From Rhododendron vialii (Eukaryota; Streptophyta; Magnoliopsida; Ericales; Ericaceae), in the NCBI RefSeq assembly GCF_030253575.1, contig NC_080558.1, positions 7,450,001 to 7,514,000 on the forward strand: a stretch of DNA of 64,000 nucleotides. The letters run 5' to 3'. A program made the translations under genes and the position numbers. The notes beneath the pieces are model-generated. The model worked only from the letters and a program-made list of their open reading frames with translations. It had not been told where the DNA came from and made no database searches. Below, piece by piece: positions 20,690 to 32,389 of this stretch; position 1 is the stretch's first letter, and the number at the start of each line of letters is the position of its first letter.

Positions 20690-23600
20690 ATGCCCAGCCT
20701 ATTCATCTATCTTGCTATAGCTCTCTCAGCCGTTTCCGCGGTTTTCCCACCTCACTCCACCGCTCAACCACCACAAAATACCGAAGTCGAAGCGCTTCTC
20801 CGGTGGAAACAAAGCCTACGCAACCAAACAATTGTCGACTCATGGATTTTCAACCAAACAAATGGTAACTCTTCAGCTTCAAGCCCATGCAACTGGCTTG
20901 GAATTTTATGCAATGCTGCAGGAAATGTTACCCGGCTGAACCTTGCCTACACGGGACTACAAGGTACGTACTCTTGACCATTTGGACCTCTCTTTTTTCC
21001 CTCTCCTCTTCCGTCTCGACCTAAAAGTACGTTAACCAACTCAATGGTACCATTCCCACCAACATCGGCTTACTTTCGAACCTCATGTATCTTGATCTCT
21101 CCGCCAACTCTTTCTCAGGAACAATCCCTCTTTCCATCACGAATCTCACTAGGGTTGTCGAGTTGGATTTTTCAGGAAATCCTATAACCAGGTAACTTGA
21201 CCCACGGTTATTCCCTGACCGCGGGTCAAGTCAGGCGAAAACCGGCCTACTTAGCATCCAAAGGCTACTCTTGACAGATACTTTGCTTGGTGGTCCCCTC
21301 CCATCAGAGATGGGTAATTTGGAACATTTGACTCTCTTGGCTCTGGATAACAACAGTTTTTATGGCCCAATTCCTCAGTCTCTGGGTAACTTGAGTAAGA
21401 TAACTTTCCTTCATCTTAACCAAAACCAATTTTCTGGCCAGATTCCTAAGAGTTTCGGCACTCTGACCAAGTTAACCAACTTGAACCTGTTTTCGAACCA
21501 CTTAACCGGTTCAGTGCCAGAAGAAATCGGAAATCTTTCATCGTTGGTAGTTTTTCATTTACTTTCTAACAACTTGAGTGGTCAATTACCTCCACAAGTG
21601 TGTCAAGGCGGAATGCTAGCGAATTTCACCGCGGGGTACAATAATATCACCGGTCCAATTCCGGTAAGCCTCAAAAACTGCACAACCTTATTCAGAGTCC
21701 GGCTCGAACATAACCAACTGACCGGAAATCTTGATCGATATTTCGGAGTGTACCCAAATCTCAATTATATCGATTTGAGCCACAACAATTTACAAGGGAA
21801 AATTTCACCCACATGGGGAGAATGCAGTAGCTTGACACTGCTGAATTTGGGTGGGAATTCTATTGGAGGTGAAATCCCAGTGGAAATTTCCCAATTGAAC
21901 CAACTAGTAGTGCTTGACCTTTCCTCCAACAAGATATCCGGGAAAATTCCGGCACAAGCTGGACAATTGTTGAAATTATCGTCGTTAAACTTGAGTGACA
22001 ACAACATTTTTGGTCAAATACCATTCGAAATCGGGGGACTGTCCAATTTGGCTTCTCTTGATCTCTCAATGAACATGCTAAGCGGACCTATTCCATATCA
22101 AATTGGAGACATGTCAAGATTAATCTTTCTAAGTCTGAGTAAAAACCACTTGAATGGGAGCATTCCATATCAGATTGGCAATCTTGAATCTCTACAAAGT
22201 CTGCTTGATCTTAGTTACAACTCTCTCACTGGAGAGATTTCGCCACATCTAGGGAAGCTGATTATCCTAGAAGCTTTAAACCTCTCCCACAACTCTCTCT
22301 CCGGGTCTATACCGTTTAGAGAAATGATCAGCTTGTCAGCTATCGATTTGTCGTTCAACGAATTGGAGGGTCCTCTGCCTGACTCCAAGGTTTTTATTAC
22401 GTCTCCACCCGAAGCATTTTCTCATAACAAGAATCTATGTGGGGATCCAATCCACGGTTTGACACCATGTAGCCACTCGGCATCCGAGGGTGGTGGAAAT
22501 AAAGGAAACTCGAGGTCGATCATTATTGCGATTTCTACCTCGTCAGGCTCCTTGTTTCTTTTGCTCTTGCTTGTTGGGTTTATCGCGTTTCGTCGAAATA
22601 GTTTCTGGAGAAATCAGAAAGAAGATGTGATCAGGGGAGAGGATATATCTTCAATCCTGAATTTTTCTGGGAAAATTCCGTACGGAGATATCATCCGTGC
22701 TACAGACAATTTTGACGATGAATACTGCATTGGACAGGGCGGATCTGCTAGAGTCTACAAAGTCAACTTACCAAGTGGGCAGGTACTTTTGAAAGTGTTA
22801 CGTCTCCGTATGATTATATATTTTGTGTTTTGGCGCGGTGGTGTAAAGGTTTGTTTATAAAATATAAAAGAAATGTCTTTTTAACTAACAGTGATCATTG
22901 CCAAGGGATCGACAAGAAGTCCGATCCACCCTTTCTGTTGAAGTACCCTGTTTGTTGTGCCCTTTGGATAAAGACTATATGTATTTCTCTCCTAGACGTT
23001 GGGACATGGAGTGATTTTTGGGATAGGATTTTCGATAGCAGCCTTTTCTTCTGTAGGCATTCTCTTCAAAAGTTTGGAGTTGATGCGCAAAATCTTAAAC
23101 TACCTTGCTTGACACCCGTCTGTCATCATTCGTGTAGGGTGTCGGACATTTGTTGAGATTTTCGGATGTTTCTTGGTGTAGTATAAGTTCGTCACAAAGG
23201 GAGTCAACTGATCACCTGAGTTGGATGTAAAAGAACTACTTGTCATGACTCTCATTGAACACATCGACTGTCTTTCTTTAGTTTTATCTTCCTAGTACTA
23301 TTTTGAATCTACTGGTTATTGTGATCTTTGTTGTATTATTAATACTATATTCTACTGCCTAAATCATCTACAGGTAGTAGCAGTCAAGAAGCTATTCATG
23401 AATGAAGATTCAGAGATTGGGGAGATCAAGAGTTTTGCAAATGAGATAGCAACTCTGACAGAAGTAAGACACCGGAACATAGTGAAACTCTATGGCTTCT
23501 GTTTCCATGAAAAGCACACATTTTTGGTTTGCGAGTACATGGAGAGAGGAAGCTTGGCAGATGTTTTGAGGGGAGAGGAAGAAGCCAAGGAGTTGGATTG

Positions 23601-24850
23601 GAGTAAGAGAGTGAACGTAGCTCGAGGGGTGGCTCATGCTTTATCTTACTTGCATCACAACTGCGTGCCACCTATAATTCACCGAGATATATCAAGCAAG
23701 AATGTTTTGTTGAACTCGGAAATGGAGGCCTGTGTCTCAGATTTTGGCACGGCAAGGTTTTTAAAGCCCGATGCTTCAAATTGGTCCGCAGTTGCTGGCA
23801 CATATGGATACATTGCTCCAGGTAACTTGAAATAGTGCTTTGGAAAGTTTCAAAACAGAACTCATGCAATTTACATCTTTCAAAGTACTTAATTTGCTGT
23901 GAAGCCCATTGCGAATTCTGAAGTATGAATTACTATCGTGGTACGTATATAACGAAGTTACCCAAAACAAAAGGGCCAACGCCATGGTATACTTACACCC
24001 TTCGGAAAACAGATTGTATGCCTAGTTATATATGAGCTTTTTTTTGTGGTCTTGTTTTACAACATACTGGTGTTGCTTTTGGCTTGAACGAACGGTTAAA
24101 TGAAATTGGAACCTGTCTATGATCAAATCAAACATGCTCAAACTTGGTTATGAGGCTTTTTCATGCTCTGTTATGAACCGAAGTAGCCTTTTTTTTTATC
24201 AGGCTTTGCATATTGTCTTAGTCACGATTCGAAGTGATTTTGGTTAGAAGATTGATATTCCCCTATCCAGTTCTTCGTCCAAGATAACGTATGCCTCCAT
24301 ATGAATGAACACCTCAGTTTCAGGATATTTGATATCTGGTACATAGCCTTTTCGGTTGCATGACAGCAACTCGACATGTTCAAACAAGTTTAAAATCACT
24401 CAATTTAATATCTGGGGCTGCTGCAAAAAAAGATCATCCTTTATTTTGTTAGCTAGATCTATTTGTGAGTGAGAGAACTAACATGTGGCATTGTTGTGTT
24501 TTTTTCCTTGGGATGACCCAGAATTATCATTCACGATGGCAGTGACTGAAAAATGTGACATGTTGAGCTTTGGTGTTTTGGCACTTGAGATTTTGATGGG
24601 ATCGCATCCGGGGGAATTCAGTTCAAACCTACACTCACCCCTCGACAAGGAACACATACAATTAGCAGACGTCCTGGATCCTCGTCTTCCGCCTCCTACT
24701 AGTCAAAAGTTAAAAGACGGAATGGATTCCATTTTGAATATAGCAATATCGTGCTTACGTGTTGATCCACGTTCTAGACCTACCATGTACGAAGTGTCTC
24801 AGGTGCTTGAGATGAATGCTGGAGGCGGCGGAAAGTGTCCAGATCGTTAG
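20690..24850 (+). pseudogene. MIK2-type LRR receptor-like kinase (LRR-XII), damaged N-terminus
   Basis: Three exons: 20,690-22,782, 23,374-23,821 and 24,522-24,850. The protein has a signal peptide, an LRR N-cap (ALLRWKQSL, CNWLGILC), many LRRs of the GxIPxxxGxL type, and one membrane segment near 22,510-22,590. The kinase domain has VAVKK with the ATP-binding Lys, HRD at 23,680, DFG at 23,740 and APE across the last intron. The P-loop reads GQGGSARVY. Layout and repeats match MDIS1-interacting receptor-like kinase 2 relatives, which sit at the plasma membrane; Arabidopsis MIK2 perceives SCOOP peptides. Lesions: apparent 4-bp insertions near 20,969 and 21,029 and an in-frame TAA at 21,193-21,195. 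A splice of 20,963 to 21,119 would restore phase but not remove the stop. It may be a pseudogene, a damaged allele or an assembly error. Confidence 0.8.
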
Positions 24851-25519
24851 TTTAAGTAGTCAGTTTTTAGATTTGGTAATTCTGTTAAAGAGGGTGTTGA
24901 GCTACAAAGCTAGTGGTCGGTTAGTTTTTGGAAGCTAGATATTTCTCTCTCTCGTTCTCTATTACTGTTGTGTAATCAGGGACAGAGTCGGGATTTTTGA
25001 CGGTGATGTCAAATACCTAATGCCATGCTCATGAGCCCAGGACTTCGAGATGGAAGGGAAATGCTGTAATTTTAAGTAACAAAACAATGTCAGTCCAAGA
25101 GGCAGTTATTTGTTACATCATGCGGGACACACAAAACAATGTCTAGTGCATACAGAACGCAAGTGACCGCGTAATTGGCGAGAGATTACTTCAATAGTCC
25201 ATAGAAAATCATTTAGTTTCTTGGTGTTGTTTTGTTACTTTCTACTCAGAATGGCACAGACTAAGCTATCTGGTCTTGCTTACTTTTGTCAAAAATGATG
25301 CTGTACTCTTTTGGTGATGAACATATTATGTTCGAGGAAGTTTTCACTCGCATCACCAAAAGAATTTCCTTTTAGGAGTAAAAGTACGCTTTTACAAAAT
25401 GAAACGGTCGCACGTACCCTTGATAAAATTGGATTGGATAATACTTGAACATTTCTAGTCCAGTATAGCAAATAGCTTTACCGCTTTAGTTTTGCACTGG
25501 ACATGAAAATATGTCAATC
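24851..25519. other. Spacer after the receptor kinase gene
   Basis: Contains the presumed 3' UTR of the kinase gene, with a CT-rich stretch near 24,945. I see nothing else that can be named. Confidence 0.4.
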
Positions 25520-27045
25520 TCATTTCCCATACCATGCTCCTAAACGGATTGCAGGCAAACTCAATCCCTTGTCAAAGGCCTTAGCCAATTCTACCGCTCC
25601 ATCCACCTCGTAACACATCACTGCTTTATATTTTTCCTCATCATAACATCCTTCCGGTAGACGCGCCAAGCCATCACACTTCCAGCTTTTGTTTACAGGC
25701 TCGGACCCGTTCTTCAGAGCTTCAAGGAGTTCAGCATTTCCCATGACGCTATCATTAGCCTGAGAAGTTTCCTTGTCCATTGCCATCTTACTGGGAGGAT
25801 CGTTTTGCTGTTTCCAGGCAATGACTGCCAAAGCAAAATGCTCGAGTCTCACCACGTGTTCACCATTTTCCAATGCAGCTTTTACAGATAAATTGTAAAT
25901 TTTCCACGAAGGAACGTCAACTTTCGAATGCTTTCCGATGTTACGTCTACGTTAAGCCCTTTACCATCAAGGATCCTCCGGACAGGCTTAGCTTACCCTA
26001 GACAGTGATAGGCTAAACAGGAAGTGCTCTATATTTGATGAAACGATGACCCTGCATTCTTCTTTCGATATAAGCAGCCCCAACAACATCGATCACTTCA
26101 CTATCAAAACTTCCAAAGCCATCACTTTCAAAAGGGGCAAGAGCTGCAAATGAAACATCCGCACCGCTAGGCATTTAAATTCTTTCAATATAGCCATCAA
26201 TCTCTACGGTCAGGCTTTAATTGCCGTAGGCGATGACAGAACTTTGTGTAACTATCAATGAGCGCTCCAAGTTAAATATTCTCTCGAAATCTTCCTGATC
26301 AAAAACGGTCAATACAAACTTCCCTATTAATACTGCTAAACACACTGTCGTGAACAGATTCATACAGCTTCAGCGAGGGCAGCTTCTACCAATTAGGAAA
26401 ATCAAAGCAAACCATCCCTCGTAAGGTTAATGCTGCAACAGCCTTTGCAATCAGATATTTCTTTTCCGAGCATTTGCCTTCTGGCTTTGCCGCAGACCAC
26501 AAACCAAGTTCCAAGGCCTCGGCCTCGCATAAAGAGCTTCCCGATCCCTTCAATGCAGCCTTAGACTTCCTCTTTCTCTTTCAAACTTTTGGCAATCCCT
26601 TAGTCTTGGATTCAATCAGAGAAGCATGCCATCCCTCCCAAACAATGTCAGGGTAGCGACCACATACAGAACGGGCATGTGCAAGGGGCCTTCTTCTGGC
26701 ACAATCATCATCAGAAACCATCACCGTATCCATTCCTGTGATTTGTTTTGACTTTGGCTTGAAATCAGATCGAGGACGGTTCCAAGTTCTGGTCCATGAC
26801 GGAGGATCGTTTCTTCGGTATATATCCAATGCATGGGGCAACCCAAACCTCACCACCAACGACCTAGAGACACACACCCTCAGGCGAACCCGGGGCCCCT
26901 GCTGTGCACTTGTGCACAGCATGGGTGTTGTGTACAATCTCAGCCGTTGGATCGTGCATCCGATGGCTCGGATAGTGCAAAACACGTAAGTGCACAGCAT
27001 GCCCCTCACTTTGTCCTCGGGCCCGTGTAGACGGGCTACACACAA
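25520..27045 (-). pseudogene. Unrecognised degenerate gene on minus strand
   Basis: Several minus-strand frames read like true protein but are separated by stops and frame changes. The clearest is 25,520-25,873, with LEHFALAVIAWKQQNDPPSK and an acidic C-terminal part. Further upstream are a segment with FDSEVIDVVGAAYIERRMQG near 26,080 and one with KAVAALTLRGMVCFDF near 26,420-26,580, preceded by a Lys-rich KRKRKSKAA stretch. The order and spacing suggest a multi-exon gene remnant rather than chance frames. I do not recognise the family and propose no function. Confidence 0.4.
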
Positions 27046-27058
27046 ATTGATAGATGAG

Positions 27059-27357
27059 AGTAGGTCTGTAAATGAACCGAGCAGTTCGGCTCGGCTCGAC
27101 TTGACTCATTTAGTAAACGAGCCAAGCTCGAGCTCGAGCTCGAGTTTTTGGCACATTTACTAAACGAGCTAAGTGGAGCGCGGCTCGTTAAGGAAGGCTC
27201 GGCTTGATTAAAGAGGCCCGTTTAGTAAATAACTAAGCCCGGCTCGTTAAGACTCGAGTTGAGCTCAAGCTCAAGTCTTTGGGTCATTTAGTAAATGAGC
27301 CGAGCTTGAGCTTGACAAAGCTTTAGTCGGCTCGGCACGGCTCGTTTACAGCCCTAG
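27059..27357. mobile_element. MITE-like element rich in CTCGGCTCG motifs
   Basis: The left end (taggtctgtaaatgaac) and right end (gctcgtttacagcccta) are imperfect inverted copies of each other. The interior repeats 'gagctcgagctcgag' and 'taaacgagc' units. Elements of this look are widespread in plants and probably belong to the hAT group. No clear target duplication is visible. Confidence 0.5.
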
Positions 27358-27425
27358 TTCATGCGAGTGAGTTAATATACATTACCGAAAGATTGTGAGA
27401 ACATTATTTACGGCTCTACAGTGAA

Positions 27426-27529
27426 CATGGTGGTGTCAGGACTATGAATAGTCTCTGAACCCTTCGTTGACTAACAAACTAACACCCCGCTAATTCTTGC
27501 TGACCAAAAAAAAATCATGGTGGTGTCAG
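27426..27529 (+). mobile_element. Very short retroposed insert with 14-bp target duplication
   Basis: The 14-mer catggtggtgtcag occurs at 27,426-27,439 and 27,516-27,529. Between them lie 76 bp ending in an A9 run plus T. A poly-A end and long direct flanks are the marks of LINE-driven retroposition. The inserted body is too short to assign and may be the 3' end of a SINE or a truncated transcript. Confidence 0.55.
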
Positions 27530-28540
27530 ATGGGTGGTTTGAATGAGTTTGGACGGGTTGTAAAACGGATTGGGCTTTTAATGGATCGTTAATTATTTAC
27601 TACCTAATTAGTCAGATTACTACTCTTATTCGACCGACCATTTATTTTTAATCCTTAAAACCTAACTCGTCTATTAATCCAATTACATACTAGTATTCCT
27701 AATTCTAAATTATATACGTGTTTATAAACATATTCAGCACGAAAAAGGTGGTGTATGACATTTGTAAATTCATTTATGAAATTTGGTGTGCCGTTAGCAA
27801 AATGTGATGTTGCAGTAGAGATTTTGGTGAATCAGTAGTGAATTTTGGTATGACCATAGTAACTATTGGCGTGGTAATAGTGAGTGAGATCACCGTAGTA
27901 GTTTATTAATGGGATCGCTTATTAATTAGGACTCTTTATTATTGCCACTCTAATAAGTGGGTTGAATTTAATTTAATTTAAAATGGATGAAATAGGACAT
28001 ATTAGTGGGTTTGGATCAATATTATTGACACTCGTAAATACTAATATTCAATAACCTGGGGAGCCGGTTCGGGCCGTTCATTTTAGCAATGGACAACTCA
28101 AATTTTATCTCAGTCAAACAGATCTCAGTCGTTCATTGCTAAGATGAAATTTGAATTGTCCATTGCCGAATTTGAACGGCCAGATAGGTCAATACACGGA
28201 CAGCATGCTCCCCAATGGTCAGCTCATCATATCAAAGAGCACCCAGCGAATTTTCCATCATATATGGAAAGCCCCGTGAATTAATGTGTGGTGCGTTGTT
28301 GAGGTATTGGGACACAGGACCACTTAACAATTTCCCCCAAAGTAAGGACGGGAGATCTCTGTCAGCTTGTTCCACCTCCAATAACTGTGTGTTTGACGCC
28401 TAGTCACGTAATCTCTTTTAAAATTGCCTACATTTGCGCTCGGTTCTCAATCCTTGCGTGGACGGATTTTATAGTTGTTTTGAAGGTTTTTGAGGGACAC
28501 TTTCAAGCTCCCGCCTGCGCTATATGTGACTTAGGTTTGA
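27530..28540. other. AT-rich spacer
   Basis: No gene is supported. Two halves of an inverted repeat (aaattttatctcag at about 28,100 and its diverged complement at about 28,147) suggest a small hairpin. The rest is unremarkable. Confidence 0.35.
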
Positions 28541-28545
28541 GTTTG

Positions 28546-30147
28546 TGTTTACACCCATTTTTGGCCAAAAATCAGGGAATGGATTTAAGGGTTAAAAGGT
28601 AGCCTCGAGGGTCGAGGCCCTAGCCTTGAAAGACCTTACGACCAGTTGCCCACGAATTAGGGCTGGTTCTTAAGAAATGATGGGCCTTGCATATAGCCTA
28701 AATCAGTCAAAGGCCTAAGGCTTGAATCAGTCCACCAGGCCTGAGTATTTCGTCTAGGCCTAACCCAAATTCCTAGAAGTAACAAAGGCCTAAGAAATGG
28801 GCCCAAATTGGTAGAAGCCTAGGTTTTCTCACCAGGCGTGGGCTCAGAAGGCTTACATTGGGCAAAGGCCCATGATTTAACAAGAAGTTTAGGCCCAATT
28901 GATGAAAGGCCCACTACTTTAAGAGCATCGTTAAAGCCTTTAAGGAGCAATTAGGGGGCCTTAAGCTGCTCACAAGTAGCTCAAGGCCTTAAGCAGCTCA
29001 CAAGTAGCTCAAAGGCCTTACGCTGCTCACAAGCAGCTCAAAGGCCTTAAGCTGCTTGTGAGCAGCTCAAAGGCCTAGAATATTCCTGATAGGCAGGTCT
29101 GGGTAAGCTGCTCACAAGCAGCTCAAGGTCTGAACTGGTGGGACCCCATTCTTCAGCACGAAGCAAGGCTAGAGACAGGTGGCGCACATGCAGCCCTTGG
29201 AGCTGTTGGTGAATGATTCATGCAGACCTAAGCAAGCTGCTCACAAGCAGCTCATCCAGGTCTGGTTAATCCTTTGTTTCTGGATCCTTCTTCCGTGAAA
29301 GATCAACCTCAGAGGATTTAGAGGGCCCACAAGTATGCAAGGTCCAATAAAATGATAAGAAAGGCCTGGTGAAGTATTGGTCTGCAGTTGTGGTGGGCCC
29401 AAAATGGCCTGGATACTGCAGAAACTGAAATTTTCTTTGCCCTTTTTCAAAATTATATGCAGAAAAGAAGGATTTTTCAGGCCTTTGCCCTTTTCTTAGA
29501 GTAAAAGGCACGTTTTGTTCAGAGAGTAACCCCTCATTGGAGCATTTCGAAGCTGCTCAAGCTCAAGCCTCTGATAGAAGGCCATGTGGCAGCCATGCAT
29601 TGGAGCATTTTGAAGCAGCTCAAGGCCTGTAGCTCCTATAAATCACAGTTCTGAAGACCTTGGCCAAGGTCCACGACCATCAAAGCCCATGGCTTATCCA
29701 AATTTCATTTCATTTATCTTTTAACTATTTTTATCTTTCGGTCCCCGACCAAACAAGCCCATGGCTTATCGTTCAATTAACTTTACTTTCTAGAATAGTT
29801 TGTACTCAATCTAGCCAAGCCTAGATTTTATTTCATTTCCTTGTAATCAGACTTTGTTAAACTGTTAATAAAGTCCATTTATTTCTGTTTTAGGCCTTGC
29901 TCTACCTTTCTGTCCATTTTTCACACGATTAGGAAATTTTAAGTCCTTAGCCCGCAAAGGCAAACCACGAACCTCCTCACGGTCTCCACCCTTAGGCCGT
30001 GCACTTTCGTCCAATTAGAAGTCAGATTAAGGCTTCCAGGCCTTGATACGAATTTGGGCAGCAATCTTGCCCTGGCACGCCCGCATCAGGCCTAGAACTG
30101 CACTACTCGCTGTTCCTAGGCCAATTTTTACTTTTTCGGAACAAACA
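28546..30147 (+). repeat. 5' LTR of the non-autonomous element
   Basis: 1,602 bp, TG...CA ends. The middle part (about 28,960-29,130) is a run of short units built from 'ggccttaagctgctcacaag' and its inverse, giving many local hairpins. About fourteen AGGCCT hexamers by hand count. Confidence 0.9.
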
Positions 30148-30148
30148 T

Positions 30149-30167
30149 TGGCACGCCTGGTGGGACC
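30149..30167 (+). other. Primer binding site of the non-autonomous element
   Basis: TGGCACGCCTGGTGGGACC starts one base after the LTR. TGG matches the CCA end of a tRNA. I have not assigned the tRNA species. Confidence 0.65.
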
Positions 30168-30201
30168 CTAATCGTTTTAAGGGGTATGATCACTCCGATT
30201 C

Positions 30202-31606
30202 ATGTCGACTCAATACATTGTATTGGATGTTGAGATTCGGCGTCTTGAAGAAGAAATTAGTTGGCGCTATGATAAGGTCGATGAACTTGAAGATGAGATC
30301 AACCGTCTCAACATGGAGAAGTATCGACTCAATCCTACGGAGGGTTGGTTTCTCGACGCACAACACTACTACAACGATGCAGTTAGAAGGCTTGAAGACG
30401 AAATTGGCAGACTTGAAGATGAGGAATGCCAATTACGCAATGAGGTAGCCTATCTCCTTAATGCTAAGTCACGTGGCTATTCAAGTATCATGCATTCAGG
30501 CCTGCCCGAACAGCCTGAATTCCAAAATGGTGGCTTTGGTGATCCTTATACTCAGACCTTTGGAGGCCAAGTTGAGGAAAATATGGGCATTCAGACCTAT
30601 ACCGTTGCATCCAACGAAAAATTCTAGCGGGAGATTTCTCATCCCTTGGATGCATCTTTGCTTAAGATTGAGGAATGTCTAATCAACTGCAACAAGGCCA
30701 CTATCAACTGCAATAAGGCCATTGACAACTTCAACAAGGCCATTGATAAAGCGATGGCTAAACTCAAGGATAAGTTGTCAACTCCTCCACCACCGGTATC
30801 ACGGTTTGACACTTTAGGCTCGACTTCAGGCCTGAATGTGTCTAAACAAGCCTCGAACAAGTACACCAGGCTTCTCTCAGGCCTTAGCTTCCGAAAGCCC
30901 TGCACTCGGGGGGCAAGGAGGCCAAGAAATTGCACTTGGGGGGCAAGATTCTCAGTTCAAGCCTTTGAGGATTCCCGACCAGCGGCAAGGCCTGGGTTAC
31001 AACAGCTTCATGCCTGAACGCAGCAGCGAACATTCAGGAGTTTCTCAAAAACTTCTAGATGAAAAGCCAGTTCCAAGCCTAGAGGAGCCAAACGACAGGC
31101 CTGTTTCGACGCAAATGGAGCAAGATCTCAGGCCTGGAATAAGCCAGAACATGGGAACTCCAATTATGAGGCAAGATCAGCCCATTTTCTCCTTTCAAGA
31201 GCTTTCTGAAGTCTCTGAAGGGCTACCACATCCAGATTCAGTCCTAGGTGATGAGCAGATCATTGATGTAGGCCTAGAACGATCCAGGCTTGCCATCAGC
31301 CCTATGGGTAGGTCTGAATTGCATGTTGCAGCTGTTCTAGAAGAGGAGGAACGACATGAAGAGGAGGAAAACGATGACACTCCAGGGTTTGATCACGATT
31401 CATTTGTGATTGGAGATCCCCCTCCTCCCCCGGTTAACGAAGGCTTTTTTGGCATTGTCCAACCTGCCAAAAGGCATTTCAAGCGTAGGCCAGCTATAGG
31501 CCTTAAAGCTGTAGAATCGTGCCCACATTGGATTTGTGGGGCACATCAAAAGCGAGTGTTATTCACTTGGCTTACGCAAAAATGTCGTGGTTGTAAAAAG
31601 GGCTAA
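30202..31606 (+). pseudogene. Unrecognised protein of the non-autonomous element, stop and frameshift
   Basis: The frame starts at ATG 30,202 and codes a charged heptad-like region (DVEIRRLEEEI, VDELEDEINRL, RRLEDEIGRLEDEE) that should form coiled coils. TAG at 30,625-30,627 interrupts it, but the frame continues with a second helical part containing repeated CNKA/FNKAIDK units. Somewhere between 30,830 and 30,900 the sense frame shifts by one and runs to 31,606. This last part is Gln/Pro-rich, then acidic, and ends with a Cys-rich tail (C-x4-C then C-x2-C) that resembles a zinc ribbon. It shows no gag, zinc knuckle or enzymatic motif I can name. A structural, gag-like role is possible. Confidence 0.55.
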
Positions 31607-32389
31607 GTAGAGGAAAGCCCTTCAAGGGCCGAACATGCATCTTTAAGATGTTCGGCCAAGGCCTACCAGTCATTGAGTAGGCCTTATTTTTAAGTTCATA
31701 CCAGGCCTTTTATTTCATTTAAATAGGCCTTTTTGCAAGAAATGAGGCCCTTTAAGCTCTTTCTTTCGGCCTGAGCCACCTTTTTAGGGCTTTCAACGTA
31801 TTTCCAGGCCTTGTTGCGAACCTTTTGTAGGTGTGGAGCTGCTCTGCAACCGGGACTGAAAAGAGGCCTCGTATCGGTGTATAAAGGCCTTTTCCACAAA
31901 GATGAAGGCCCTTTGAGCTCTTTAAGTAGGCCTGAATCGTCATTATAAACACTTTAACTGGAAGTTTAGGCCTTCCAAACATGATTTCAGGCCTGAACGC
32001 ATAGCCTCTATTGGCGTAAACATGGCTAATAAGAGGCAATGAGCCTTAAGATTCAACTCTAGTATAGGCATGATCATCATCCAATTGCTCTAAATAGCCC
32101 TAAAGGATGCAGATTGAGGCCTTCTATCTTTAAGAGAGGCCTTTCACAGGCCTGTCCAACAAAAATATGGTTGGCAGACTCATTCCAAGGTCTGAAGTTA
32201 GAGAATATTGTCAGAGAGGCCTGAAAGCATGTTTGAAAAATGTCTAATGCCTACTAAGTCCAAAGGAAAGGCAATCAAAAGAATACATGCAAAAATAGGA
32301 ATCGAGGCCTGTTTGGATGCCAAAAAATGGTTTTACTTTTTATACATGCCTTGATCCTAAACGTAAAAAATCAAGGCATGGGGGGGCAA

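Noticed and set aside
28960..29130. CRISPR-like spaced repeats
   Set aside because: Repeat units are irregular, inverted and lie within the LTR of a plant retroelement.
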